Positions 1-5,851 of a DNA stretch of 7,065 nt are shown piece after piece. A model generated the notes under the pieces. That model was not told the origin of the DNA. It was given only the letters and a program-made list of their open reading frames with translations, and made no database searches. The position numbers were made by a program, and so were the translations under genes. Position 1 is the stretch's first letter, and each line of letters opens with the position of its first letter. Source of the stretch: Eubacteriaceae bacterium UBA4266 (GTDB lineage: Bacteria > Bacillota > Clostridia > Eubacteriales > Eubacteriaceae); the NCBI GenBank assembly GCA_002396065.1, contig DGWE01000063.1:1-7065 (forward strand). Reading direction: 5' to 3'.

Positions 1-411
1 CGCCCAAGCGGTTTCGGGAATCAGCCGGTAGGTGCCGCGGAGGGCGGCCAGATCCCGGACGGCGCCGTCCATGCCGAGGAACAGCGGTGAGCGGCAGGCC
101 ATGACCTCCAGCGTGATGATTTGATTGAAGCCGTCGATCCAGACGGTCTGGCTCTTTAAAACGGCGGGGTCGATGCTTTTTTGGGCGCGCTGTTCTCGCT
201 GCTTGGTTGAGCAGACGCTGCGCATAATGGCGAGGCGCTGCCGCACGGAGAGCTGGTAGTGGTTGGCGACGAAGGTGAGGGTTGGGCTCAGGCCGTAGCC
301 GCGGTTTAAGAGATGGCAAACGTCGCTTGAAGCCGCTTGGAGCACAGGCAGTGCAGATTTGGAAAAATTGCGGCGATCCTCGGGGACAAAGCCCCGCTTG
401 GCGTTCGCCAT
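1..411 (-). CDS. DUF434-family protein, 3' end outside window
   Basis: The frame is open from an ATG at 411 to the window edge, giving 137 residues with no stop, so the C-terminus is missing. The protein has the marks of the DUF434 family as I know it: an early RGFVPEDRRNFS block (residues 6-17), a LLNRGYGLSPTLTFVANHY block (34-52), the QRLAIMRSVCS helix (58-68), and a WIDGFNQIITLE block (91-102) followed by PLFLGMDGAVRDLAALRGTYR-like residues (109-129). The function of the family is not established, and I cannot name a reaction. The start codon overlaps the stop of the upstream ADP-ribosylglycohydrolase gene by one base (TAATG), so translation is probably coupled and both genes lie on one mRNA. 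No separate ribosome binding site is needed. The family call rests on recalled motifs and I am fairly sure of it; any link to ADP-ribosylation comes only from gene position. Confidence 0.85.
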   Translation of the reverse strand, partial: MANAKRGFVPEDRRNFSKSALPVLQAASSDVCHLLNRGYGLSPTLTFVANHYQLSVRQRLAIMRSVCSTKQREQRAQKSIDPAVLKSQTVWIDGFNQIITLEVMACRSPLFLGMDGAVRDLAALRGTYRLIPETAWA

Positions 412-1217
412 TACGCGCCGAGCTTTCCGAATCGGAAGGCCGAGAACGCGCTGGCCAGCCGCCGGAGATTGCCGTCGAGCATCACGTAAGCCTTTTCCCG
501 GAGAACCGCCGGCATGCCGAAGGCTGCCTCGGCGATGCCGCCGGCCATGCAGGCGAGGGTGTCGCTGTCGCCGCCGAGGGAAATGGCCAGGCGGATGACG
601 TGTTCGTAATCCGTCCCTTCGAGGAAGGCGGTGATGGCTTCCGGCACAGAGCCTGGACAGGTCGCGTCCATCGCGTAGCTCGGCCGGATGGCGTCGAGAC
701 TTCGGGAAAGATCGTAGCCGTACCGCGATTCGACGGTGCGTTTAATCGTCGGCTTGTCTGCGCCCTGACGCGCGAGGAGGATGCAGACGGCGATGGCCTG
801 GGCGCCCTTGATCCCCTCCGGATGGTTGTGGGTCACCTCGGCCGTGGCCTTTGCGAGGGCCTCGGCCTCCTCAACAGAACGGGCGATCCAGCCGACGGGC
901 GAGACCCGCATGGCGCTGCCGTTGCCGAGGCTGTTGTATGGCTTTGGGTCCTCGGCGTGAAGCCACTTGCTGAAATAGCCGCCGTAGCCTCGGTGCGGGT
1001 AGGCCTGCCCCATGGCCTGCATGTTGCGGACCACCGCTTTTTTCAGCACCGCCTCGTCTTGAGCGTCCGCTTCGATGATGGCCTTTGCGACGGCGAAGGT
1101 CATGACCGTGTCGTCGGTGAACCGCGCACCGTCGGGGAGCAGCGGAAAATCCACCGTCTTCACAGGATGGCCCTCGTAGACGGAGCCGGCGATGTCGCCG
1201 AATACTGCACCTAACAT
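411..1217 (-). CDS. ADP-ribosylglycohydrolase family protein
   Basis: This 268-residue protein belongs to the DraG/ARH-like ADP-ribosylglycohydrolase family, cytoplasmic metal-dependent enzymes that remove ADP-ribose from proteins or other acceptors. All signature blocks are present: GAVFGDIAGS at residues 3-12, the metal-binding FTDDTVMT at 33-40, GNGSAMR at 98-104, THNHPEG at 129-135 and the second metal site GGDSDT at 215-220, followed by GGIAEAAFG. The acidic metal ligands (D35, D36, D217, D219) are intact, so activity is expected; the substrate cannot be read from sequence. I chose the ATG at 1217. It starts directly on the conserved core and follows a GGGGG-type ribosome binding site at 1225-1231 with 8 bases between. 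An in-frame ATG at 1250 lies inside the predicted -10 box and would not be transcribed. The gene overlaps the DUF434 gene by one base. The family occurs both in household ADP-ribose metabolism and in phage or toxin contexts; nothing here indicates the latter. Confidence 0.93.
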   Translation of the reverse strand: MLGAVFGDIAGSVYEGHPVKTVDFPLLPDGARFTDDTVMTFAVAKAIIEADAQDEAVLKKAVVRNMQAMGQAYPHRGYGGYFSKWLHAEDPKPYNSLGNGSAMRVSPVGWIARSVEEAEALAKATAEVTHNHPEGIKGAQAIAVCILLARQGADKPTIKRTVESRYGYDLSRSLDAIRPSYAMDATCPGSVPEAITAFLEGTDYEHVIRLAISLGGDSDTLACMAGGIAEAAFGMPAVLREKAYVMLDGNLRRLASAFSAFRFGKLGA

Positions 1218-1248
1218 AAAAAATTCCCCCTTTTTTCTGGTTTGCCCC

Positions 1249-1257
1249 ATTATAACA
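1249..1257 (-). promoter_or_regulatory. Extended -10 promoter for ADP-ribosylglycohydrolase operon
   Basis: On the minus strand this reads TGTTATAAT, a perfect -10 box with the TGn extension. No good -35 hexamer lies 16-18 bp upstream (TGCGGC at 17 bp), which is tolerated by extended -10 promoters. Transcription would begin near 1242, leaving a leader of about 25 bases before the ATG at 1217. Confidence 0.7.
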
Positions 1258-1277
1258 CACGGGGAAGAGCTGCCGCA

Positions 1278-1306
1278 TTGACACCGGAGGTCAGTGAGGG
1301 TAAAAT
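1278..1306 (+). promoter_or_regulatory. Consensus promoter for DUF1805 gene
   Basis: TTGACA at 1278-1283 and TAAAAT at 1301-1306 are separated by exactly 17 bp, a near-perfect sigma-A promoter. The start point near 1313 leaves a short leader containing the GAGGTGA ribosome binding site at 1326-1332. It points away from the leftward promoter at 1249-1257, so the two transcription units diverge from a compact region. Confidence 0.85.
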
Positions 1307-1336
1307 CAAAACAAATAACAAATTTGAGGTGAAACC

Positions 1337-1639
1337 ATGATTACGATCGATGCGATTCAAATTGACGGCAAAAGGAGCGACGGCCTTTTAATTCAGTCTC
1401 CCGGCGGGGAAGGCCATCCGAACATGATTCTGATTCAGTGCGCCAAGGGCTATTTGATGTGCGGCTACCTGAATCTGGACGCGGCAGACAAATTTGGCGA
1501 CGCGGCGGTGCTCGTCGGCGGCGCGGATTTTGACGCGGTGCTGCACAACCCGATCAAGGGGATGACCGCGGCGGCGAAGGCCCTCGGCGTCCGCGACGGC
1601 ATGACTGGCGAAGAAGCGGCCGAAATTCTCAACCGCTGA
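1337..1639 (+). CDS. YunC/DUF1805 family protein
   Basis: This 100-residue soluble protein matches the YunC (DUF1805) family of Bacillota, small single-domain proteins of unknown biochemical role. Shared marks are the N-terminal strand with 'I.IDG' (residues 6-11), the central GYLMCGYLN block (38-46) containing the conserved Cys42, the 'NPIKGMTAAAKALGV' helix region (71-85) and the ending GMTGEEAAEIL (88-98). Full length agrees with the roughly 100 residues usual for the family. The ATG follows GAGGTGA at 1326-1332 with a 4-base gap. It is a single-gene unit with its own promoter and terminator, so it is not tied to either neighbour. Relatives in other species have been named YunC, but orthology to the Bacillus gene cannot be shown from this window, so no symbol is given. 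Confidence 0.88.
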   Translation: MITIDAIQIDGKRSDGLLIQSPGGEGHPNMILIQCAKGYLMCGYLNLDAADKFGDAAVLVGGADFDAVLHNPIKGMTAAAKALGVRDGMTGEEAAEILNR

Positions 1640-1646
1640 TGGGACG

Positions 1647-1673
1647 AAAGGGCCGGATCCCCGGTCCTTTTTT
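1647..1673 (+). terminator. Intrinsic terminator after DUF1805 gene
   Basis: GGGCCGG (1650-1656) pairs with CCGGTCC (1661-1667), with one G-U pair and an ATCC loop. Flanking AAA/TTT can lengthen the stem, and six T's follow at 1668-1673. It begins 8 bases after the stop codon. Confidence 0.88.
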
Positions 1674-1684
1674 AATGAAAAATT

Positions 1685-1695
1685 AAATAGGGTTT
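1685..1695 (+). repeat. AAATAGGGTTT repeat, copy 1 (at Rrf2 -35 box)
   Basis: This 11-base sequence occurs again at 2255-2265, so it flanks the Rrf2 gene on both sides. The match is preceded by TT in both copies, with one extra A in the second. Copy 1 overlaps the first two bases of the TTGACA -35 box at 1694-1699, where a bound repressor could block polymerase. The operator role is inferred from position only. Confidence 0.4.
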
Positions 1696-1722
1696 GACAA
1701 AAACGATGAAATCGCATATATT
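1694..1722 (+). promoter_or_regulatory. Consensus promoter for Rrf2 regulator
   Basis: TTGACA at 1694-1699 and TATATT at 1717-1722 are spaced by 17 bp. Transcription would start near 1729, about 33 bases before the ATG at 1762. Confidence 0.85.
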
Positions 1723-1761
1723 ACAGTTAAAGCGCAGAAGATCGAGATAGAGGAGGCAGAA

Positions 1762-2196
1762 ATGCAGGTTTCGACAAAATTTACGATCGCCATCCACGTG
1801 CTGACGGCGACAGCTTATTTTTCTAAGGATCAAAAGGTGACCAGCGAATTTCTCGCGGCCAGCGTGGGCAGCAACCCGGTCATCATTCGGAATATCATGG
1901 GCCAGCTCAAAAAGGCGGGGCTGATCAAGGTGAAGCGCGGCCCAGGCGGCATCGCCATTACCCGGCCGCTGGATCAGATCACCTTCCTCGACGTGTACCG
2001 CGCGGTGGAAACCCACGGGGAAGAAGCGCTGTTCCGCTTCCACGCCAATCCCAATCCGCAGTGTCCGGTGGGGCGCAACATTCATTACGCGCTGGACGAC
2101 GCCCTCGAATCGGTACACCACCATTTCGAAGAAGATTTGAGCCATCACACCCTGGCGGACGTGTACGAAAATACGGTCCGCGCCATTGCGGGATGA
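1762..2196 (+). CDS. Rrf2-family transcriptional regulator, YwnA type
   Basis: This 144-residue DNA-binding protein belongs to the Rrf2 family. Residues 1-75 form the winged helix-turn-helix: the opening MQVSTKFTIAIHVL, the recognition region SVGSNPVIIRNIMGQLKKAGL (35-54), and the wing with GPGG at 60-63. Residues 75-90 (FLDVYRAVE) start the dimerisation helix. IscR/NsrR-type members carry three clustered Cys for an Fe-S cluster. This protein has a single Cys, C101, within PNPQCPVG (97-104), a motif I associate with the YwnA-like branch that lacks a cluster. It is therefore more likely a redox- or ligand-responsive repressor than an Fe-S sensor (inference). The start is set by AGGAGG at 1751-1756, five bases ahead of the ATG. 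It has its own promoter and terminator. The MATE gene downstream is the obvious candidate target, together with itself. Confidence 0.92.
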   Translation: MQVSTKFTIAIHVLTATAYFSKDQKVTSEFLAASVGSNPVIIRNIMGQLKKAGLIKVKRGPGGIAITRPLDQITFLDVYRAVETHGEEALFRFHANPNPQCPVGRNIHYALDDALESVHHHFEEDLSHHTLADVYENTVRAIAG

Positions 2197-2210
2197 GGCA
2201 GACGGGATTC

Positions 2211-2239
2211 AAGCTGTTCGTCACGGACAGCTTTTTTAT
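2211..2239 (+). terminator. Intrinsic terminator after Rrf2 gene
   Basis: AAGCTGTTC (2211-2219) pairs with GGACAGCTT (2225-2233), nine pairs with one G-U, closing the loop GTCAC. A T-rich run follows from 2234. It lies 14 bases after the stop codon and should separate the regulator transcript from the MATE gene. Confidence 0.85.
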
Positions 2240-2254
2240 TTTGCCTATCTTTTA

Positions 2255-2265
2255 AAATAGGGTTT
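2255..2265 (+). repeat. AAATAGGGTTT repeat, copy 2 (upstream of MATE)
   Basis: This is identical over 11 bases to the copy at 1685-1695. Here it sits after the Rrf2 terminator and about 97 bp upstream of the MATE -35 box, with no recognisable promoter beside it. It may be a second binding site for the regulator, or coincidence in AT-rich spacer DNA. Confidence 0.35.
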
Positions 2266-2289
2266 CGCGCTGGTATTTTTATGATTGTA

Positions 2290-2339
2290 TCGTTCACGAA
2301 ACGAACCTGAACCGAAACGCGGCGTTTTCCCGGAAAACG
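2290..2339. promoter_or_regulatory. Cluster of short dyads upstream of MATE promoter
   Basis: Three perfect inverted repeats crowd into 50 bases: TCGTT-N5-AACGA (2290-2304), AAACGC-G-GCGTTT (2316-2328) and CGTTTTC-CCG-GAAAACG (2323-2339). The last two overlap and are mutually exclusive as hairpins. CGAAACG also occurs as a direct repeat at 2297-2303 and 2313-2319, 16 bp apart. The cluster ends 22 bp before the MATE -35 box, a usual place for an activator or repressor site. No T-run follows, so it is not a terminator. The bound protein is unknown. Confidence 0.4.
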
Positions 2340-2361
2340 ACGGTAAAATTCAGGCATGGCA

Positions 2362-2390
2362 TTGAAATCGGGAAAGACAATGCATATAAT
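2362..2390 (+). promoter_or_regulatory. Promoter for MATE transporter
   Basis: TTGAAA at 2362-2367 and TATAAT at 2385-2390 are 17 bp apart. The start point near 2397 leaves a leader of about 74 bases. A second possible promoter lies inside that leader (TTGACA at 2403-2408, then weak CAATAA at 2426-2431). Confidence 0.8.
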
Positions 2391-2470
2391 ACCTTGCGGA
2401 TTTTGACAAAAGTAAAAATTTTGCGCAATAAATAAAAAAATAACAACATGTCATGCAAGGAGGTCAGAAA

Positions 2471-3844
2471 ATGGAGAAAACGGCAGAACAGAATCAGTCG
2501 GATTTTACCCAGGGCGGCATCGCCGGAAAGCTGCTTAAATTCATGATCCCGGTTTTCGGGGCGCTGGTGCTTCAGGCCATGTACGGCGCGGTGGACCTGC
2601 TCGTGGTCGGGCGCTTTGGCTCCCGGGCTGGACTGTCCGGCGTCTCCACCGGCAGCAACGTGCTCAATCTGATCACCTTCGTGATTACCGCGCTGGCCAT
2701 GGGGGTCACCGTCGTGATCGGGCACGATCTCGGTGAGCGCAAGCCTGAAAAAATCAGCCCGTTGATCGGCGGGGCGGTGCTCGTCTTCGCGGGCATCGCC
2801 GTCGTGTTGTGTCTGATCATGACAATTTGGGCCAAGGGCATCGCGTCGCTGATGATGGCGCCGCCGGAGGCCCTCGAACTGACGGCAGAGTACATCCGCA
2901 TCTGCGGCGCCGGGATTTTCTTCATCGTCGCCTACAACGTGATCGCGGCCATTTTCCGGGGCCTCGGCGATTCTAAAACGCCGCTGCTCTTCGTCGCCAT
3001 CGCCTGCGTGTGCAACGTGGTCGGGGATCTGCTCTTCGTCGCCGTGTTTCACATGAACGTCGCCGGTGCGGCGCTGGCCACGATCATGGCTCAGGCGATC
3101 AGCGTCGTGCTGTCCCTCGTGATCATGAGCAAAAAGGATCTGCCCTTTACCCTGAAGGCATCCCATTTCCGGATCAATTCGGAGGTGCGGCGGTTTTTGA
3201 GAATCGGTCTGCCGCTGGCCCTTCAGGAATTTCTGACCCAGATCTCGTTTATGGCCATCTGCGCCTTTATCAATCGGCTGGGGCTGGAAGCCTCCTCCGG
3301 GTACGGCGTCGCGAGCAAATTGATCAGCTTCATCATGCTGGTGCCAAGCTCGATGATGCAGTCCATGTCGGCCTTCATTTCCCAGAATGTCAGCGCCGGC
3401 AAGGAAGACCGGGCGCGCAAGGCCATGCTTATCGGCATGGTGTTCGGCGCAAGCGTCGGCGTCGTGATTTTGATTCTGGTCTTCCGATTTGGGGGCGCGG
3501 CGTCGTCGCTGTTTACGACCCGTCAGGCCTTCATCCAGAACAGCTGGGATTATTTAAAGGGCTTCGGGTCGGAAGCGATTGTGACATCTCTGCTGTTCAG
3601 CCTTTACGGTTATTTCAACGGCCACGACCGTTCACATTTTGTGATGATCTGCGGCATTCTGCAGACGTTTTTGGCGCGGCTGCCGATGTCCTACATCATG
3701 AGCACTCAGCCTCACGCTTCGCTGACCCATATCGGTTTGGCGTGTCCGGCCTCGACGGTGTTCGGCGTGATCGTCGCGCTGATTTATTATGGCCACATGA
3801 ACCGGCAGATGAAAAGGGAAATGAAAGCCCAGTCGCCATCTTAA
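2471..3844 (+). CDS. MATE family efflux transporter
   Basis: This 457-residue inner-membrane protein is a cation-coupled (Na+ or H+) multidrug/toxin exporter of the MATE superfamily, DinF/MepA-like. Two six-helix halves are visible, roughly residues 20-218 and 240-441. The first opens with MIPVFGALVLQAMYGAVD (25-42) and VVGRFG (45-50) and ends near FRGLGDSKTP (162-171), a hallmark loop followed by a helix containing N182. The second contains the internal-repeat equivalent SQNVSAGKEDRA (304-315) and GYFNGHDRSHF (380-390). Length is normal for the family. The ATG at 2471 is chosen because AGGAGG at 2458-2463 precedes it by 7 bases. An in-frame ATG at 2453 would make that Shine-Dalgarno part of the coding sequence and has no site of its own. 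The drug or metabolite exported cannot be predicted. It is monocistronic and converges on the thioredoxin gene. Confidence 0.93.
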   Translation: MEKTAEQNQSDFTQGGIAGKLLKFMIPVFGALVLQAMYGAVDLLVVGRFGSRAGLSGVSTGSNVLNLITFVITALAMGVTVVIGHDLGERKPEKISPLIGGAVLVFAGIAVVLCLIMTIWAKGIASLMMAPPEALELTAEYIRICGAGIFFIVAYNVIAAIFRGLGDSKTPLLFVAIACVCNVVGDLLFVAVFHMNVAGAALATIMAQAISVVLSLVIMSKKDLPFTLKASHFRINSEVRRFLRIGLPLALQEFLTQISFMAICAFINRLGLEASSGYGVASKLISFIMLVPSSMMQSMSAFISQNVSAGKEDRARKAMLIGMVFGASVGVVILILVFRFGGAASSLFTTRQAFIQNSWDYLKGFGSEAIVTSLLFSLYGYFNGHDRSHFVMICGILQTFLARLPMSYIMSTQPHASLTHIGLACPASTVFGVIVALIYYGHMNRQMKREMKAQSPS

Positions 3845-3863
3845 AATTCATGTTTCGGGCAAA

Positions 3864-3898
3864 AAAACGGCCAGCCGAAATTTTCGGCTGGCCGTTTT
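3864..3898. terminator. Bidirectional terminator between MATE and thioredoxin
   Basis: Positions 3864-3880 and 3882-3898 are perfect reverse complements, 17 pairs around one central base. The stable core is CGGCCAGCCG/CGGCTGGCCG, with A- and T-runs at the outer ends. Rightward transcripts end in TTTT and leftward transcripts in seven T's (complement of 3861-3867), so the hairpin can stop both convergent genes. Confidence 0.93.
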
Positions 3899-3921
3899 GC
3901 TGTGCAGATATAAATTTGAAA

Positions 3922-4230
3922 TTAGTCGAGCAGCGCGAGGATGCGGTCCTTCGGGACGGCGCCGACCTGGCGGTTGGTGATTTCGCCGTTCTTAAAGACC
4001 ATCAGCGTCGGGATGCTCATGATGCCGTAATCCTTGGCAATGTCCGGTTCTTCGTCGACGTTGACCTTGCCGACGATGAAATCGTCGTGTTCTTCGGCAA
4101 TCTGGTCCACCATCGGCGAAACCATCTTGCACGGGCCGCACCAGCTGGCCCAGAAATCGAGGAGTACCGGCTTGTCCGCCTTCAGCACTTCCTGTTCAAA
4201 ATTATCCTTTGTAATGGTGAGTACGCTCAT
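3922..4230 (-). CDS. trxA: Thioredoxin
   Basis: This 102-residue cytoplasmic thioredoxin reduces protein disulfides using electrons from thioredoxin reductase. The single thioredoxin fold is complete: FWASWCGPCK at residues 26-35 with catalytic C31 and C34, D25 as the expected buried acid, the cis-proline loop SIPT with P74, and the NG turn at 81-82. There is no signal peptide. The ATG at 4230 is selected because AAGGAGGT (4237-4244) lies 6 bases upstream and the resulting protein starts where thioredoxins normally do. An in-frame ATG at 4284 sits at the predicted transcription start and would add 18 non-conserved residues. The gene converges on MATE and diverges from the symporter pair. No reductase gene is next to it here. 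Family identity is certain; the symbol trxA is the customary name and paralogues elsewhere are possible. Confidence 0.95.
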   Translation of the reverse strand: MSVLTITKDNFEQEVLKADKPVLLDFWASWCGPCKMVSPMVDQIAEEHDDFIVGKVNVDEEPDIAKDYGIMSIPTLMVFKNGEITNRQVGAVPKDRILALLD

Positions 4231-4246
4231 GTATTGACCTCCTTGA

Positions 4247-4263
4247 GCGATCGTGTCGATCGC
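4247..4263 (-). promoter_or_regulatory. Inverted repeat in thioredoxin leader
   Basis: GCGATCG and CGATCGC are perfect 7-bp arms around three bases, placed just 2 bases upstream of the thioredoxin Shine-Dalgarno (4237-4244). In RNA it would form a short strong hairpin beside the ribosome site; in DNA it could be an operator downstream of the start point. Neither role is shown. Confidence 0.4.
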
Positions 4264-4290
4264 GACTTTTCTTATTTTAGGCAATTTCTT

Positions 4291-4296
4291 ATTCTA
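4291..4296 (-). promoter_or_regulatory. Probable -10 box for thioredoxin
   Basis: The minus strand reads TAGAAT. No clear -35 hexamer is found at 16-18 bp. The predicted start near 4284 gives a leader of about 54 bases that includes the inverted repeat at 4247-4263. An alternative TAAAAT lies at 4274-4279 with an equally weak -35. Confidence 0.45.
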
Positions 4297-4327
4297 TCGA
4301 AAATAACTTTAATCCGGCTTTAATCAT

Positions 4328-4358
4328 TTGTGACGATCGCCGGCAGATATGATAGAAT
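4328..4358 (+). promoter_or_regulatory. Extended -10 promoter for symporter operon
   Basis: TGATAGAAT at 4350-4358 is an extended -10 element. TTGTGA at 4328-4333 could serve as -35, but with a long 19-bp spacer. Transcription would start near 4365, about 50 bases ahead of the ATG at 4414. Confidence 0.6.
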
Positions 4359-4413
4359 AATACACATCTTTGTATTAAATCTATCTTAAAATCCATTTAA
4401 AGGCAAGGCGGAT

Positions 4414-5793
4414 ATGACAAATCAAACAAATTCAGAGGAAAAATTTTCCAGTCGGCTGGGCTTTATCCTGACCTCGGCCGGCTGCGCCATCGGCCTGGGC
4501 AACGTCTGGCGGTTTCCCTACATCACGGGGAAGTACGGCGGCGGGCTCTTCGTGCTGATTTACATTTTGTTCCTTTTGATTCTCGGGATCCCGATCGTGA
4601 CGGCGGAGCTCGCCGTCGGACGCGCCAGCCGGAAGAGCGTGATGCGCTCCTTTGATGTGCTCGAACCGGCGGGTACGAAGTGGCACGTCTACAAATGGAT
4701 CGCGATGGTCGGCAATTACCTGCTGATGATGTACTACACGACGATCGCCGGCTGGATTCTGCTGTATTTCTTCAAGACGGCCCGCGGCGATTTCGTCGGC
4801 CAGAAAAGCGCCGGTGTGGCTCAGGCCTTTGGGGCGACCACAGCCAGTCCAGTGGTTTCAGTCGTCTTCATGGCCGTCATTGTGGTTGTGGGCTTCGCGA
4901 TCTGCGCCGGCGGGCTGCAGGGCGGCGTCGAACGGATCACGAAGGTGATCATGGTCGCGCTGTTCGTGCTGATGGTGCTGCTGGCACTCAATTCCATCAG
5001 ACTGCCCGGGGCCAAGGCCGGCATGGCTTTTTATCTCAAGCCCAATACCGGCGCGATGACCTTGAAGACGCTGCCGGAGACGATTTACGCGGCGATGGGA
5101 CAGTCTTTGTTCACCCTCGGCGTCGGCATCGGTTCGATGGGGATTTTCGGCGCGTACATCGGCAAGGAAAAGCGGCTCTTCGGCGAAGGGGTAACCATCG
5201 CCGCGTTGGACACGGTGATCGCGATCCTCGCCGGAGTGGTGATCTTTCCGGCATGCTTTTCCTACGGCGTCAAGCCGACGTCGGGACCGCCGCTGATTTT
5301 CATCACGCTGCCCAACGTGTTCAACCACATGCCCCACGGCCGGTTCTGGGGCGCGCTGTTCTTTTTGTTCATGACTTTTGCGGCGCTCTCGACGGTGATC
5401 GCCGTGTTCCAGAACATCATCGCAAATTTCCGCGACGTGACGGACATGCCCCTTAAAAAAAGCTGCGCGATCAACGCGGTGCTTTTGATTCTGCTGTCCC
5501 TGCCCTGTGCGCTGGGCTTCAACCTGCTGTCCTTTATTCATCCGCTGGGCGCTGGCTCGACGATTCTCGACCTCGAGGATTTTCTCGTCTCGAGCAACAT
5601 CGTGCCGGTGGGCTCCATCATCTACGTGCTGTTCATCACGGCCAAGGTGGGCTGGGGCTTTGACGGCTTTTTGTCGGAGGTCAACACTGGGACGGGCCTG
5701 CGCTTCCCCGAAGGACGGGGCAGCCGGTTCTATATGGGCGTGGTGCTGCCGATTTTAATCGCGGTGATCATGATCGGCGGCTATTTGGGATAG
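4414..5793 (+). CDS. Neurotransmitter:sodium symporter (NSS/SNF), MhsT-like, copy 1
   Basis: This 459-residue LeuT-fold membrane protein imports an amino acid with Na+. Eleven membrane segments are visible (TM1 about 14-36 through TM11 about 436-457), the count of the MhsT/Tyt1 branch rather than twelve. TM1 carries the hallmark GCAIGLGNVWRFPY (23-36). Expected Na+ ligands are present by alignment to LeuT: G23, A25, N30 in TM1, T234 in TM6, D266 in TM7, and A323, S326, T327 in TM8. D266 replaces the LeuT Asn, as I recall for chloride-independent MhsT. Y108 in TM3 matches the tyrosine that holds the substrate carboxylate. The unwound TM6 triplet is G236-V237-G238. AAGG/GCGGA at 4405-4412 is a weak ribosome site just before the ATG. 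No terminator follows, and the next gene starts after 58 bases, so the pair probably forms an operon. Substrate is inferred to be an amino acid, possibly bulky or aromatic. Confidence 0.93.
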   Translation: MTNQTNSEEKFSSRLGFILTSAGCAIGLGNVWRFPYITGKYGGGLFVLIYILFLLILGIPIVTAELAVGRASRKSVMRSFDVLEPAGTKWHVYKWIAMVGNYLLMMYYTTIAGWILLYFFKTARGDFVGQKSAGVAQAFGATTASPVVSVVFMAVIVVVGFAICAGGLQGGVERITKVIMVALFVLMVLLALNSIRLPGAKAGMAFYLKPNTGAMTLKTLPETIYAAMGQSLFTLGVGIGSMGIFGAYIGKEKRLFGEGVTIAALDTVIAILAGVVIFPACFSYGVKPTSGPPLIFITLPNVFNHMPHGRFWGALFFLFMTFAALSTVIAVFQNIIANFRDVTDMPLKKSCAINAVLLILLSLPCALGFNLLSFIHPLGAGSTILDLEDFLVSSNIVPVGSIIYVLFITAKVGWGFDGFLSEVNTGTGLRFPEGRGSRFYMGVVLPILIAVIMIGGYLG

Positions 5794-5851
5794 CCGGCGG
5801 CACAATTCGTTTGAAGATACAAAAAATTTATGTAGAGGAGAATTAATTTTT

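Larger units (their letters stand above)
4289..4360. repeat. 10-bp inverted repeat spanning divergent -10 boxes
   Basis: TTATTCTATC at 4289-4298 and GATAGAATAA at 4351-4360 are exact reverse complements, 52 bp apart. Each contains TAGAAT pointing outward, toward thioredoxin and toward the symporter genes respectively, so both look like -10 regions of divergent promoters. Confidence 0.6.

Noticed and set aside
411..1284. Long open frames opposite or overlapping the ADP-ribosylglycohydrolase gene
   Set aside because: They are Arg/Ala/Gly-rich translations typical of GC-rich shadow frames, lack ribosome sites, and overlap a gene with all family motifs intact.
2403..2432. Second promoter for MATE with a perfect TTGACA
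   Set aside because: The matching -10 (CAATAA at 17 bp) is poor compared with TTGAAA/TATAAT just upstream, so it is mentioned only as a possibility.
2294..3166. Large antisense open frame across the MATE gene and its promoter
   Set aside because: The composition is His/Asp/Arg-rich with no recognisable domain, and it runs opposite a complete MATE protein.
3864..3898. The 35-base palindrome as a mobile-element end or recombination site
   Set aside because: Its position between two convergent stop codons, with A/T runs at both ends, is fully explained by a bidirectional terminator.
5811..5839. Internal promoter before the second symporter (TTGAAG)
   Set aside because: No -10 hexamer lies 16-18 bp downstream; AGAGGA there is the ribosome binding site.
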